A model generated the notes under the pieces. The model saw only the letters and a list, made by a program, of their open reading frames with translations. It searched no databases and was not told the DNA's origin. DNA of 64,000 nt. It comes from Centroberyx gerrardi (lineage: Eukaryota; Chordata; Actinopteri; Beryciformes; Berycidae). The position numbers and the translations under genes are program-made. Of this stretch, positions 46,504-58,983 are shown piece by piece (the stretch's first letter is position 1; each line of letters starts with the position of its first letter). The stretch lies in assembly GCF_048128805.1 (NCBI RefSeq), contig NC_136006.1:1753783-1817782 (forward strand), in the 5' to 3' direction.

Positions 46504-47070
46504 AGCTCCTGCATCACATCGCTAGCTTGTCTGGGAAGCTAAGCAGGTCTGGCTGTGGTTAGTCCTTGGATGGGAGGCCACCTGGTGCTGGAAGTGGTGT
46601 TGGAGGACCAGTAGGAGGTGCTCTTCCCTCTGGTCTCATGAATCATATCCCCAATGCCCCAGGGCAGAGACAGGGACTCTGTCCTGTGAGTGAGCCCCAT
46701 CCTTCGGATGAGACGTTAAACCGAGGTCCTGACTCTGTGGTCAGTAAAGATCCCATCGGCACTCATTGCAAGAGTAGGGGTGTAACCCCAGTGCCCTGGC
46801 AAAAATTCCCAAACAGGCCTTCCTTCCATCATGGCCACCTAATCATCCCTCGTTACCTAATTGGCTCTTTCAGTCCTCTACTCTCCACTGAGATAGCTGA
46901 TGTGTGGCGAGCGTTCTGGCGCAAACTGGCTGCCGTGCATCACCCAGGTGGGTGCCACACACCGGTGGTGGATGAGTTGAGTCCCCCCGCCCCCGATATG
47001 TGAAGCGCTTTGAGTGCCTTGAAAAGCGCTATATAAATGTAATCAATTATTATTATTATTATCATCGAGA
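46504..47070 (+). mobile_element. 5S-rRNA-derived SINE (SINE3-like), about 567 bp
   Basis: The head contains GGAAGCTAAGCAGGTCTGG followed by GTTAGTCCTTGGATGGGAGG, clearly the internal promoter half of 5S rRNA. The tail GCGCTATATAAATGTAATC followed by ATT repeats is the LINE-like 3' end of fish SINE3-type elements. The 8-bp duplication AGCACCAT flanks it (46496-46503 and 47071-47078). The first part of the 5S homology is degenerate, so it is not a 5S gene. Confidence 0.88.
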
Positions 47071-50000
47071 AGCACCATGTCCTAGTGTTGCAGACGCAGC
47101 AATCCACCAACATCGCCATCAGAATCTTCAACCCTGGTGCTGCATCTGTCACCTTGAAGAGAGGGGCCATAGCCGGGGTTCTTCAGCCAGCAAAGGCGTT
47201 GGGGAAGGTGGGGCTCCAGCCACCAAGGGCCCCAGCGGCGCCTGAGCCTATTAACCCTGTCTCTGCTTCTGTACCCAGCCACCTGCAGGTCCTGTACACT
47301 GAGAGCTGCACTAGCCTGTCCGAGGATGACCGTGGTAGGCTGGTCCACCTGCTACAGTCCTACAGTGACGTCTTTTCTACGGGGCCCACTGACCTTGGCT
47401 GCACTAGCCTGGTGCAGCACGATATCCTGATCACCCCAGGGCCACCTGTGAAACAGCCACCGCGCAGAATGGCCAGAGACAAACAGACTGCAGCTGACCA
47501 GCAGGTGCAGCAGAGCCTGGAGACCGGTGTAGCCCAACCCAGCAACAGCAGCTGGGCTGCACCGATCGTAATGGTAAGGAAGAAAGATCAGAGCCGGCGG
47601 CTGTGTGTGGATTACAGGCCCTTAAATGAACAGACTATTAAGGATGCCTATCCCCTGCCACGCATCCAGGACACCCTGGACACACTCTCCACCGCCAAGT
47701 ACTTCAGCACACTGGACTTAACATCAGGGTACTGGCAGGTGGAAATGACATCGAGGGCCCGCAAAGCCGTTGCTTTTTGTACCCGGAAAGGACTATTTGA
47801 GTTGAACGTGATGCCTTTTTGGACTCTGTAATGCGCCGGCCACGTTCCAAAGGCTCATGGATCGTGTCCTGGCTGGGTTGCAGTGGGAGACGTGCTTGGT
47901 GTATCTCGACGACATTATAGTCGTGGGGCGGGATGGCACCGAAATGTTGGAGCAGCTCAGCCAAGTGTTCGCCAGACTACGCAAAGCTAACCTGAAGCTG
48001 AAACCTTCCAAGTGCTGCCTGTTCCGGGAGCAAGTGGCTTACCTGGGGCACATCGTCTCCGCCAAAGGTGTCGCCACCGACCCTCAAAAGGTTCAAAAGG
48101 TGATCGAGTGGCCCACACCCCAAAACATCTCAGAGGTGCGCCAATTCATCGGGCTGGCTTCGTATTACCGACGTTTTGTGGAAGATTTTGCCACAGTGGC
48201 CAAGCCGCTCCATGAACTCACCAAAAAGTATGCACGCTTTAACTGGACAGACGAATGCCAGGAGGCATTCGAGGGACTGAAAAGTCGGCTGACATCAGCA
48301 CCTGTTCTAGGCTATCCCCTTGACAGTGGCGAGTTATTCCTTGACACCGACGCCAGTGACTGGGAAATCGGAGCAGTCCTCTCTCAAGTGCAAGGGGGCG
48401 AGGAGAGGGTTCTAGCCTACGGGAGCAGGATATTGTCAGCTACTGAGCAAAACTACTGCACCATCAGATGAGAGCTTCTGGCGGCAGTGGAATTCACCTC
48501 CCATTTCAGACAGTACCTGCTAGGGAGATCATTCACCATCCGGACCAACCACAGCAGCCTGCGCTGGTTGACCAGGATGAGGGAGCCAGAGGGCTAGCTT
48601 GCCCGCTGGCTTGAGAAACTGGCAGAGTATGACTTCCAGGTGCTCCATCGTCCAGGGAGACACCACCAAAGTGCGGACGCACTCTCTAGGAGACCCTGCC
48701 GGAAGTTGTATCCATGTACGGTGCCAGCGCCCAACCTCAGTGACCAGCGTCAGCACAAGGGGGTGCAGTGCAACCTGGCCGACAGTCCAGCTGAAGGGGT
48801 TGCCATGGTATCTCCTACAGAGCGACCTCCAGTGGGGGTAGTTGAGCCCGATGGCCGCTATGGGGGCAGCCCAGCAGCTGAGCCAGAGTTTCCTCTGGTG
48901 AGGGTAGTGAACACTTCCAGTGACGACAGCTGTGATTGTGCTCTGTCCCATCCAAGCATCCACAAGGTGAATGAATCACCCCACACTAATCTGTTCTGTG
49001 GCTGGACCCAAGAGCAGTTGAACAGCACCCAAGTGACTGACCCAGACATAGCACCAGTGAGGAAGTGGATGGACGAAGGGAGAGGCCGGCCGCCATGGGC
49101 TGACATAGCACCCTGCAGTCCTGCCACCAAAGCCTACTGGGCGCAGTGGAAAAGGCTCTAGCAGAAAGATGGAGTCTTGCTGAGGAAATTTTACTGCACC
49201 GAAGGGAAAATGTTCTACCCACAGATCCTGCTGCCCCACATGTACCGCACCTCCGTGATGGAACAGATGCATGATGGCCCAGTGGGTGGCCACTTCGGGG
49301 TGGAGAGGACCCTTGCACGCCTTAAGACCAGATGCTATTGGTACAACATGAAGGGCGATGTCACCTTGTGGTGCCACACCTGCACCAGTTGTGCTGCAAA
49401 GGCTCGCCCTAAGAAAACCCCTCCAGCTGCTATGGGCACAGTGCGAGTCGGCGCCCCCATGGAAAGGATCGCAGTCGACCTAATGGGACCACTAAACGAG
49501 ACGGAGAGGCACAACCACTTCATACTAGTGGTACAGGACTACTTCAGCAAATGGGTGGAAGCCTACCCAGTTCCAAACGAGCAGGCATCGACAGTGGCTG
49601 AAGAGATTGCCTCTGAGTGGGTGTGTAGGTACGGAGCCCCACAGTGCCTGCACAGTGACCAGGGCACCAACTTCGAATCAGCCGTGTTTCAGGGAATGTG
49701 TGAACTGCTGGGAATTGAAAAGACACGGACCACCCCATTTCACCCCCAGTCGGACGGCCAAGTGGAGCGCTTTAATGCCACCCTACAGAAGATCTTGGCT
49801 ACCATGGCTGAGCAGTGCCACTGGGACTGGGATGTGATGATCCCATATGCAGTCATGGCGTATCGTGCAACCAAACACAGCTCCACAGGCCTGACACCCA
49901 ACATGATGCTCTTTGGGCGAGAAATAACTGAGCCAGTTGACCTGGTTGCTGGTTTGCCACCTGACATTGGCAATGTTAACACCCCTCCACATTATGTCAT

Positions 50001-51361
50001 GCAGCTCAGAGAACGGCTGGAGCTCTCTCACCAGTTGGCACGGGAGGCTCTTGGAAAATCTGTTGAGCGTGCCAAACGCCAGTATGACAAGAACATTTGC
50101 TGAGTCCAACATAGAGTCGGCGATGCAGTATGGTACCTGATTAAAGGCGCCAAGAGAGTGAAAAATAAAGTACGAACATTCTTACCTTCATATGAGGGTC
50201 CCTACTTCATCGTGGGCCTGCTGGACGACTTGGTCTACCGGATTCAAAAGGGGCCGAGGACAAAGGCCAAAGTAGTTCATCATGACAAGCTCAAGCCTTA
50301 CTATTCGAGGACCCCGCTGGACAATGGCTGGGTCTTCCAAGACGCAGACACATGGGCACCAGTGGAGGTGCCACCCCCTCTGCCAGACCTCAGCTCTTCT
50401 GCCCCAGACATCGGTCCCCTCAACCTGTGGGACACTCCATCAGAGACTGAGGATCCTGCTGTGGAGGCCCTCCCGGGTCTCTACTCTTCACCACCAGCTT
50501 CACCAGGCAGCAGCCAGCTTCCTGACAGCCCTGCTCAGCCTCAACTGGATGAGGCTGGGACCCAGCATCCTGCCGGGGGACAAGCCTGTTGTCCTCTTTT
50601 GAACTCCACACCTCTACGAAAACCCCGGAGGGTCCGTAGAGCACCGGACATGTTTGGTGACTGGGTTTGTCACTGAACACAACAGAAAGAAGAACTTAAC
50701 CTGAGTCAGGGTGTAGGCGGATCGCTGCCCTCCTCAGAGAGAGAAAAAAAAAAAAAAAAGTTCCAGGACTGTAATATTCCAAGTTGTATTTGGACTGTTG
50801 TGTGAAGGTTGAGATGTATACTGTTTTATATCTTAGGGGCCTACTTTAGTTAGTTAGCTGTTAGTAACGAATAATCTGGCTACTATTGGGCTGCATACTA
50901 TTGTTTTGACACCTTGTGCATGTTAAGTAACTGTCAAGCTTTCAGTAGGTATGTGAGTAAACAAAAAGAAAAGGGAAAATTTAATTTGTTTAACTGAAAG
51001 GATTACCCTGTTTTTGCTCCTTTAGAGTCAGATATCTAAGAGTAATGTCACACGAGATTTGAGTTACTGTAAGTGGTTTAATTAACAGTATTACCCTCTT
51101 CAGTATGTGTATGGATGTTATGTTATGTACACTTGGTTACATTTATGTAAGAAGGATATGAAGTATGCTTTCATGGACATTTTATGGACATTGCCCCTTT
51201 ACCTTAAGTTGCTTTCCACTGAGAAGGACCCATTCAAGGACTGTGGGGACAAGGGTTATCATGGGGAATGTTTTAGTATAATAATGTTCTCATGTTTTCC
51301 TTCGTAAAGTGTAACAATGCTGTGATGTTAAGGGTTTAATCATCATCCAGAGTGGGGGTAG

Positions 51362-51773
51362 TGTTACCGGCCCAGCCTTTTCCTTTAAGGACGGCAGCCA
51401 TGTGGGTAACCTGTGTAGGTGTGACGTAGTTCATCTGGTGTTATGTGCAAAAATGAAGAGTACCTGTATGTTATCGCAACATATGCTACAGGTAGTAAGT
51501 TATGGTAGCCAGTGTAAAAGTGTCCAGATAAGCTCAGGTTGCAGGGTAACAGTGTTAAAAGGCCGTGAATTGTGTTCGCTGCTGCAGAGGAAATAAAGTT
51601 CTTGTTTCTGAACGCCACCTCGATGTCTCGCTACCATCCTTCATCAGCAGAGTTGGTCCGGACCACTAAGGCTAGTTACCAGCTACGAGCCAGGCTAATA
51701 ACCTACATTAGTCTAAAGAGACCAGTGCGCTCCCAACTACAGTTTGGGGCCCACAATTCTGGAAGAGGTAACA
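51362..51773 (+). mobile_element. 3' LTR of the Ty3/Gypsy copy, 412 bp
   Basis: TGTTACC...GGTAACA ends, one base different in length from the solo LTR at 16888-17300. It contains an AATAAA near 51592. It is followed by TGTGATTAC, the same target site as the solo LTRs. Confidence 0.85.
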
Positions 51774-52738
51774 TGTGATTACATTGCTATGCATAGAGCT
51801 ACGTCACACAAACTGAAATGGCTCTGCTGAAAGTGCTTCACTCGGACCTAACGTTACCGTTTAGTCTGTATTGTACCTAGCTTTTCTCCCTAGCACCAAT
51901 ATTTAGCACCGGCATTGAATTTTGTGGATGCGTATCTGCCAGGAATTAAACTCAGGTCTCCCGTTTCCGAGTCTGTAGTCTAACTCCCTGCGGCCCACGT
52001 GACCCATAAATTGGTGAACAGAGCAACCGACTGACCAACCGTCCGACCGACAAGACCATCCGTAGAGCTCCTGCTGTCACGGGGCTAAAAGTGGTCAGAG
52101 TGAGTGCTCTTCCTGGATAGTTCAACAGAGAGAAGCCTCTGTGACCGGGTATCATTGCGGAACACAACTGTGACTTTTCACTCTCAGACAAAAATTTGGG
52201 GATTCTGGTTCTGTGTGAATTTGAGGATTTGCCAGCCACTGTTAAAAAAGTAAGTTTCCCGTCCTTCATTAGACAGGCCAGTGCTGCATTCAGTTGACCA
52301 TTCATTGATATTGTTTTGGTTATAGGTATTGTTCTCCTCCTCCTTCCACCAGTCCCTGGCATATCAATGTAAAAGTTAACAGACAAAACTACTTTACCAC
52401 CATGAATTAAGCTACCAACACAGTCAACAGTGACTGTTATTGTACATGAGATTGGGAAGAGAGGAGGGAGGGAGAGGTGAGGAAGAAGAGAGAAAGGGAA
52501 GATGAGAGTGAAGATAGAGATGAAGAGGGTAATTGCAGAAAGCAATAGAGGGAAGGAGGGTCAAAGGACATAATTCTGTGCTATAGAGAGAAAAACAGAT
52601 GCAGAGAAAGAGAGAGAGCAAGAGCAAGGGAACAGGGGTGGGGGGGTTGAGGGTGTGGATAAATCATCTGTATGATAGAGAGCTTTGGTCAGAAAGCTGC
52701 CAGACCTCAGCAGCTTCTCCTCTCCTCCTCTCTCTCTG
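51774..52738 (+). promoter_or_regulatory. 5' flank of the TAAR at 52739
   Basis: Matches the flanks at 17301 and 40907 (GGAATTAAACTCAGG...TTTCCGAG) and not those at 2494 and 28132. Purine-rich tract about 52450-52635, then GGATAAATCATCTG, in which the CAGCTG box of the other copies is altered. The 197-codon minus frame is an artefact. Confidence 0.45.
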
Positions 52739-53950
52739 ATGATGGAGACCCTGGAAGGAGGTGAACTCTGCTTTCCACAGCTCCTCAACACTTCCTGCAG
52801 GAAGCAGATGCATCCTCTCTCGGAGGCCATGCTCCTCTACATTCTGCTGTCCTCCATCTCTCTGCTCACCGTGTCTCTCAACCTGCTGGTCATCATCTCC
52901 ATCTCCCACTACAGGCAGTCATATAAAGATTTAGGCTTTTGCATACATTAAGGAATTTTGATAATGCTTTTAATATACTATATATAGTATAGTATACTAT
53001 GTAATACTATTATTACTATTACAACTAATGGCAACATTACGTGTGAGACTGCCATAACAACTATTAATGAAATTCTCCCACTATTACTGCTACTGATAAT
53101 ATGTTCAATGATGATATTCTCCCACTCCAGGCAGCTCCACACCCCCACCAACCTCCTCCTCCTCTCCCTGGCTGTCTCAGACCTCCTTGTGGGCCTCCTG
53201 CTGATGCCAGTTGAAATCCTCCGTATAGAGTCCTGCTGGTTTCTGGGGGACTTCATGTGTGTTCTCATTTGCTATGCTTCCTTTATTCTTACCTCTGCCT
53301 CAGTAGGAAACATGGTGCTCATATCAGTCGACCGCTATGTGGCTATTTGTGACCCTCTGTGTTACCCCACCAAAATCACTCAGAGAAGAGTTAAATTCTC
53401 TGTTACTCTGTGTTGGGTCTGTTCTGCTTTCTACAACTGTTTGATTTTAAATGATTTCCTGAAACAACCAGACAGGTATAATTCCTGCTATGGAGAGTGT
53501 GTGGTTGGACTGAATTACATCACAGGAGCTGTTGACCTTGTTGTGACCTTTATTGGTGCCATTACTGTCATCATAGTTCTGTATATGAGAGTATTTGTGG
53601 TGGCTGTGTCTCAGGCTCGTGCCATGCGATCCCACATTGTGGCTGTCACACTCCAGCGTTCAGTGACTGTAACTGCTAAGAAATCTGACAGGAAAGCAGC
53701 CAGGACTCTTGGTATTGTCATAGTTGTTTTTCTAACGTGTTTCTGTCCATATTACTATCCCTCTCTTGCAGGCCAGGATACCTCAATCGGTGCTTCATAT
53801 TCAACCTTTGGGTCCTGGCTGCTTTATTGTAATTCCTGTCTAAACCCTGTGATCTATGCCTTTTTCTATCCGTGGTTTAGAAAAGCTATTAAACTCACTG
53901 TTACACTTCACATACTGCAGCCTGACTCCTGTGAGGCCAACATACTGTAG
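52739..53950 (+). CDS. Trace amine-associated receptor, clade III type, mosaic (331 aa)
   Basis: Join 52739-52914 and 53131-53950; 216-bp intron, GC donor. TM3 (VLICYASFILTSAS) matches the gene at 5564, loop 2 (CYGECVVGLNY) matches the gene at 41891, and TM6-loop 3 (TCFCPYYYPSLAGQDTSIG) combines both types. Ser3.32, Asp5.42, Ala5.50 and Tyr7.43 are as read from the sequence. Private changes are MHPLSEAM in the N-terminus, LILNDF, and KKSDRKAAR at the TM6 base. All motifs are intact. It lies tail-to-tail with the minus genes at 61043-63065. Confidence 0.95.
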
Positions 53951-54528
53951 AGAGACTGTGGAGTGACTGACATGAAACCTTTTCTATGAAGTTAATGAAA
54001 TGTTATGAGTCAATGAAATCAAACGACTAAACACAAGCTTGGACAGACACAAGAAAATATACTTTGGTAAAACACAGCGAATTTGTAAACATATTACTAC
54101 TATAGGGCGATGTATATATATTACAACATATTAATTATTTATTCTGTGTAAATCAGATGAGCTGAAATATGTTTTGTAAAGTACAACAGCATGATTACAA
54201 GTAAAATGAAAACCTTTTTTTGTCCTCATGTTCATGTTTTGTCCATGCTGAATGGAACTTGTCTGCCTGGTTTCCATTACAAGCCATACAGGGCTAGTCA
54301 GGATTTACTCATTATTTATGTCATTGATAAAATCAGATATGAATAAACATGAAATAAAGCTGCAGCAATCAGTTTCTATCAGACAGTCTGTTTCTTGTTT
54401 CTTCCTCTGCTGTTCATAGCGAGTTTTACATCTAGAATATCAATTGCAATCCTTCCATTGTTCATGATTTGCCATTGACATTTTAGGCTTTTTGCTGGTG
54501 TTCTTATTACATTCCAGCCAAGTTGTAT
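53951..54528 (+). other. 3' UTR and flank of the TAAR at 52739
   Basis: Conserved flank with a private insertion of about 35 bp near 54098-54132. AATAAA is at 54342-54347 and 54353-54358. No gene is seen. Confidence 0.65.
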
Positions 54529-55201
54529 TTTTATCTTTTTTATTTAGCCTTTATTTTACCAGGAAGTCCCATTGAGATTCAAAATCTCTTTTCCAAGGGA
54601 GATCTGGCCAAGAAATGGCAGCAGGGGTTACACAATAAAACATACAAAACAGTACAAAAAAAGAAAAATACTAAAATATGTACAACAAAAATGGTCACAA
54701 TTTAGATCAGAAACAGGAGCGCACATCTTGCATAAGACTGTGGATAATTTGTTTGAACTGATTTAGGGGAATAAAATGTTCGAGCTGGAGCTTTGACTGG
54801 AGATTGTTCCAGGACCAGGGTGCAAAATAATCAAATGGCTTTTCACCAAAAACAGTACAACAGGGATTCTGTAATGTAGGCCGGTCCTAAGCCATTAAGA
54901 GCTTTGTATACAAGTCGAAGGACTTTAAAATCGATTCTAAAGGATAACCAGTGCAATGTAGCTAAAACCGGAGTGACATGCTCTCGCTCCCTTGTTTTTG
55001 TTAAAAGTCTAGCTGCAGAGTTCTAGATAAGTTGAAGCCTCTCAACATAATTTTTAGGGAGGCCAGTAAAAAGGGCATTGCAGTAGGTAGATTTGTTTCT
55101 AATTACTGTGACACAGGAAACTGTCTTGTCTTACGTTCTAGTCTGTACTCCAAAACAGTACGAATTGTAGCTCGAGGAATCAGACAACTCAAGGAATGAG
55201 C
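54529..55201 (-). mobile_element. L2-type LINE fragment
   Basis: Duplicate of the fragment at 7326-7983, in the same position relative to the gene. Confidence 0.75.
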
Positions 55202-57296
55202 TCCATTAAAATGAACAAACAGTTGGTTTTTAGCTTTGTTAACGAGCTAACTATCCCGCAGGCTAATTTAGCAAAGCAGCTGATCATGTTAACATGCAAC
55301 TACTAGATACTAATAAGACTAGCTTCAACTAGATATGTTAGCTAGTGCAGATAAAATTTGTTAACAAGAAGACAGTGATAGCTAACCAGATACTATGGTT
55401 ACTATGGATATTATATAGGGGTGTAACGATATATCGTGTGACGAAATTTCGCGATCCAAAAACGTGACGATAGGCATTGTGGAGGTGAAAAATGGTTTGC
55501 GATATCAAGTAAAGCTTATCAATTAGCTGCGCCACCAAAATGTAGACTACTCTTTGTTTTCATTTACATACTTTAAACGCCAGAGGGCGGAATCAGTAAT
55601 CCTAGATCCTAGTTTGCCTGACTGGCGTTATGACGTCATTGACACCGACGTTCACTCGAGACCCGGATGAGCCAGGTGTGTAGCGTGCAACAGGAAAATG
55701 GAAAGTGGTGAAATCAAAATACACTCGTTACGTTACATAACATTATTATCCTTATTTTGAAAGAGACGGAGGTAAGTGTTGTGAGACATTCTCAAATTTT
55801 CTATCCAGTCTGTTTCCTCAACATTGAGGTTGTTCCACCAGTTCTGCGGTCTCGGCCCGGCCCAAATGTCGCGGTTAAAAGTATCAAGTCCATGCGGTGG
55901 AAAAAGAGAATATGACGCCGCTGTCAGTGGCGGTTTATTAAGATCTTATGGATAAATTGACGCCTCTGGTTACTGGTGTTACTGGTGTGTAAACTGATAA
56001 CACAGGCAATGGTAGCCGCCATATTGGTCTGAAGTAAACGTTACTATGGTTACAGACATTATTTACAACCATCGCGAGGTCGGAGGAGGAGTGGAGTTGA
56101 TGCTGCATTCCATTGTCCTTGGAACTCTGAGAAAAACGACTTCCAACACGAAAAAGTGCAACAGAACGGTCGTTCAAGTCGGAGTTTCCAGTTGGAAACT
56201 CTGCCAAAATTATTTCCGCCCAAGTTGTCCGACATAAACACAGCTGACGTCACAGCATCAATCTGTAGGCTGATTTTACTTGATATGTAGTATTTGTGTT
56301 ATGAAGACCTGTTGTAACAACTTGTAGTTTCCCTTTGTAACGTAATTCAGTGACTTGTGCTTCGTTAGTAGATAGAAGTCTTTGCTGTATGAACTTGCCT
56401 GCTAACGTAACTAGAGCTGTCAGATAGTTACCGTTAACGTTAATGGGTAAAGGCTGTTGCGTCCATGTTTTCCCAAGAAGACGCACTGGAACGCATTTAG
56501 ATCGGAGGTCGGTAGTTCCAACTCGGAACTACCGACCTCCGAAGACGTTTTGTTTTGTTTTGCCCCCGCAATGATTGGGTCCATTTGTAATTTTCACCGC
56601 TGTAAACCGAAACAGGCCCGGAGAGGCGGAGTCAGGACTTGATATAAAAACGGGCTGCGCCGCCTACATCAAGCCCGAGCGCCCCGGGGTTAATAACAAG
56701 CACATCCATTCCAATCCTCCCGGAAAAAAAGGGTAACGTAATTGACGTTACTTACATTAAATGCGTGAGCATGTGCAGAAAGAGGCGAGATAAGGAAAGT
56801 GATCGGAATGAGTGTTTACATGACGAAATTGTATCCATCGACCGGATTATGAAAGGGTTAAACACCCCTCTCAAATGGAATGAAATTTCATTCGGATCGG
56901 CCAGTTTATTCTGATTGAGGCGTTTATATGAGGCATTTTTATTCTGATTGGGCTACTATTCTGATTAAAAGGCTCCATGTAAATGCAGAACTAGTGAGGG
57001 ACCGCGAACAGAATGATGAAGCTCTGTCTTGAAAGCTGTCAATTCATAAGCAGTCTTGTCTGAATCAGAAACGGTCTGGTAATATAAGGCTCGAGAGAAA
57101 ACCAGCGCAGGTATGGGAGAATCCTTTCAACATGCTTTCAGCTCCATCCTGTCTTGCATTGTTTTCTAGGTCCTGCTAGACACTGTCTTTTAAGCCTGGG
57201 TTGCGCCCGCTGCACTAAAAGTCACCCAATCATGTTTCAAAAACAAAACGTAACTTCTCAATATCTAGAAAAATGCAAATATTGAATAAAAAAAAA
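55202..57296. repeat. Repeat-rich spacer of unit 3
   Basis: Corresponds to 7984-10073, with the hairpin at 56503-56541 (loop AACTC, as in unit 2). No gene is seen. Confidence 0.45.
56503..56541. repeat. Hairpin, 17-bp arms, loop AACTC
   Basis: Arms 56503-56519 and 56525-56541; same state as unit 2. Confidence 0.95.
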
Positions 57297-57466
57297 AGTC
57301 AAGTCCTTTCGAGTCATCTGTCTCAAGTCTAAATCAAGTCTCAAGTCATGAATACCAAGTCAAAGTCAAGTCGAGTCTTTTATCAATGTTAGTCAAGCAA
57401 GTCTCAAGTCCTCAAATTTGCGACTCGAGTCTGACTCGAGTCAAGTCATGTGACTCGAGTCCCCCA
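57297..57466. repeat. AAGTC/GAGTC-rich dispersed repeat
   Basis: Duplicate of 10074-10245. Confidence 0.6.
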
Positions 57467-57473
57467 CCTCTGC

Positions 57474-58983
57474 AAATAGGTTATCAAACATTATGACACA
57501 TATCCTTCATTTCCTTCATTACTTTCAGATAATATTCTACGGACTCTGAATTTGTTGGACCATTCAATAAAGACAAAGACACAAATGTTGATGCTGACAT
57601 TAGATGCTGAGAAAGCATTTGACCGGCTGTCATGGTCATTCATATTTGAAACGTGCAAAGCATTTGGATTTCATGAAAAGTTTATTGCATGGTTAAAAAT
57701 AATGTATCAACATCCAAATGCAAGCATTAGAGTAAACGGTAAACTTTTAAGTAGTAGTAGAAGTATTTCAACTAACAAGAGGCACAAGTCAAGGGGACCC
57801 TTTGTCACCACAGATATTTGCGATATGTATGGAGCCTTTAGCTGTAAGTATTAGAAAAAAACATAAAGATAAGAGGCATAAGAATTGGGAAAGAAGAGCA
57901 TAAATTGGCACTGTATGCAGATGACGTAATAGAATTTTTAACTGACATCTATAAGTCCTTACCATTATTGATGAATGAAACCGAAACTTATAGCTGTTTC
58001 TCTGGCTAGAAATTAAACAAACTGTTATAAAACAGAAGCAATGAAAATAGGAGAGCCAACTGAAAAATAATTAAAGAGGAAGTATGACTTCAAGTTGGAT
58101 TGTACAAAACTAAGATACTTGGCAATAATGATTCCACAAAATCTGGAACATACTGTACATTTAAATATAATTATGGCGAGTTAGGCAATCAAGTAAAACA
58201 AGACCTAAATAGGTGGAAATTATTACCACTATCCTTATTTGAGAAAATAAATTCAATCAAAATGACGATTCTCCCAAGATTTTATTTCTGTTTCAGAACC
58301 TCCCAACTTATATTCCGCCCAATTGTTTTAAGGAATGGGATAATACTCTTTGGAAATTCATATAGGATGAGAAAAAGCCAAGAGTGAAATTAAAAATTCT
58401 AAAGCAACAGAAAGTTAATGGTGGATTGGCAGTACTAGACTTGGTTAATTATTATTATGCAGCACAAATAAAGCCCTTACTGATATGGATGAATAATTAT
58501 ACAAATGCAAGATGGAAAAACAAAAGAGAATCATTATTAATTAAAATCATTAAGTTCATTCATTTTTTGCGGAAAAAAGATCACACAAATTAAGATAAAT
58601 AAATATTGTATTAAAAACACCATTTATGTTTGGAGGAAAGTTTGCAGGATGATGAATATTAAAGATTATGAAATGATCTATCTACGGGGGGGATCGCAGG
58701 GGATCCAGCTTTTAAACCTCGGGCTAAACTTGGGCTAAACATGGACTTGAAAAATTCTGGCTAATGTACGAAGGAAATTAGATAGATTCCTTTGAAAATC
58801 TTTTTAAACATTATAATATCCCCAATAATCAATTTTATAGATATTTGCAGATAAGAAGCTATATAAAAGAAGTATCGCAGGTAAAATTATTACAGAACAT
58901 TCATCCCCTCTTAAGTTATATTATAAACAATTACAATGGTAAAAATAAAAACACAAAAGAAAATATATAAAAGATATTTCAGG
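57474..58983 (+). mobile_element. L1-type LINE fragment, longer copy
   Basis: Almost identical to 33608-35117, sharing its loss of the TGFVSNR segment and its retained YADD box (about 57906-57931). It is inactive. Confidence 0.8.

Larger units (their letters stand above)
45659..51773 (+). mobile_element. Ty3/Gypsy retrotransposon fossil with 3' LTR
   Basis: Parts in order: CCHC zinc knuckle of gag (about 45.86-45.91 kb), aspartic protease region (about 46.0-46.3), reverse transcriptase (about 47.5-48.1, with YLDDIIVVG), RNase H (about 48.2-48.7), integrase with zinc-binding start and catalytic core (about 49.2-50.1), a C-terminal region to about 50.68, a non-coding stretch, and the 3' LTR at 51362-51773 preceded by a purine-rich tract. 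No 5' LTR is visible. It is broken with several breaks. It carries a SINE at 46504-47070. The matching solo LTRs at 16888 and 40607 suggest insertion before those spacers were duplicated. Confidence 0.9.

Noticed and set aside
46520-46580. Possible 5S rRNA gene
   Set aside because: Only the internal promoter half is recognisable, followed by a SINE body, tail and target duplication.
54098-54132. ACTATAGGGCGA resembling a phage T7 promoter end, possible vector contamination
   Set aside because: Only 12 bases match and the surroundings are AT-rich genomic sequence with normal flank on both sides.
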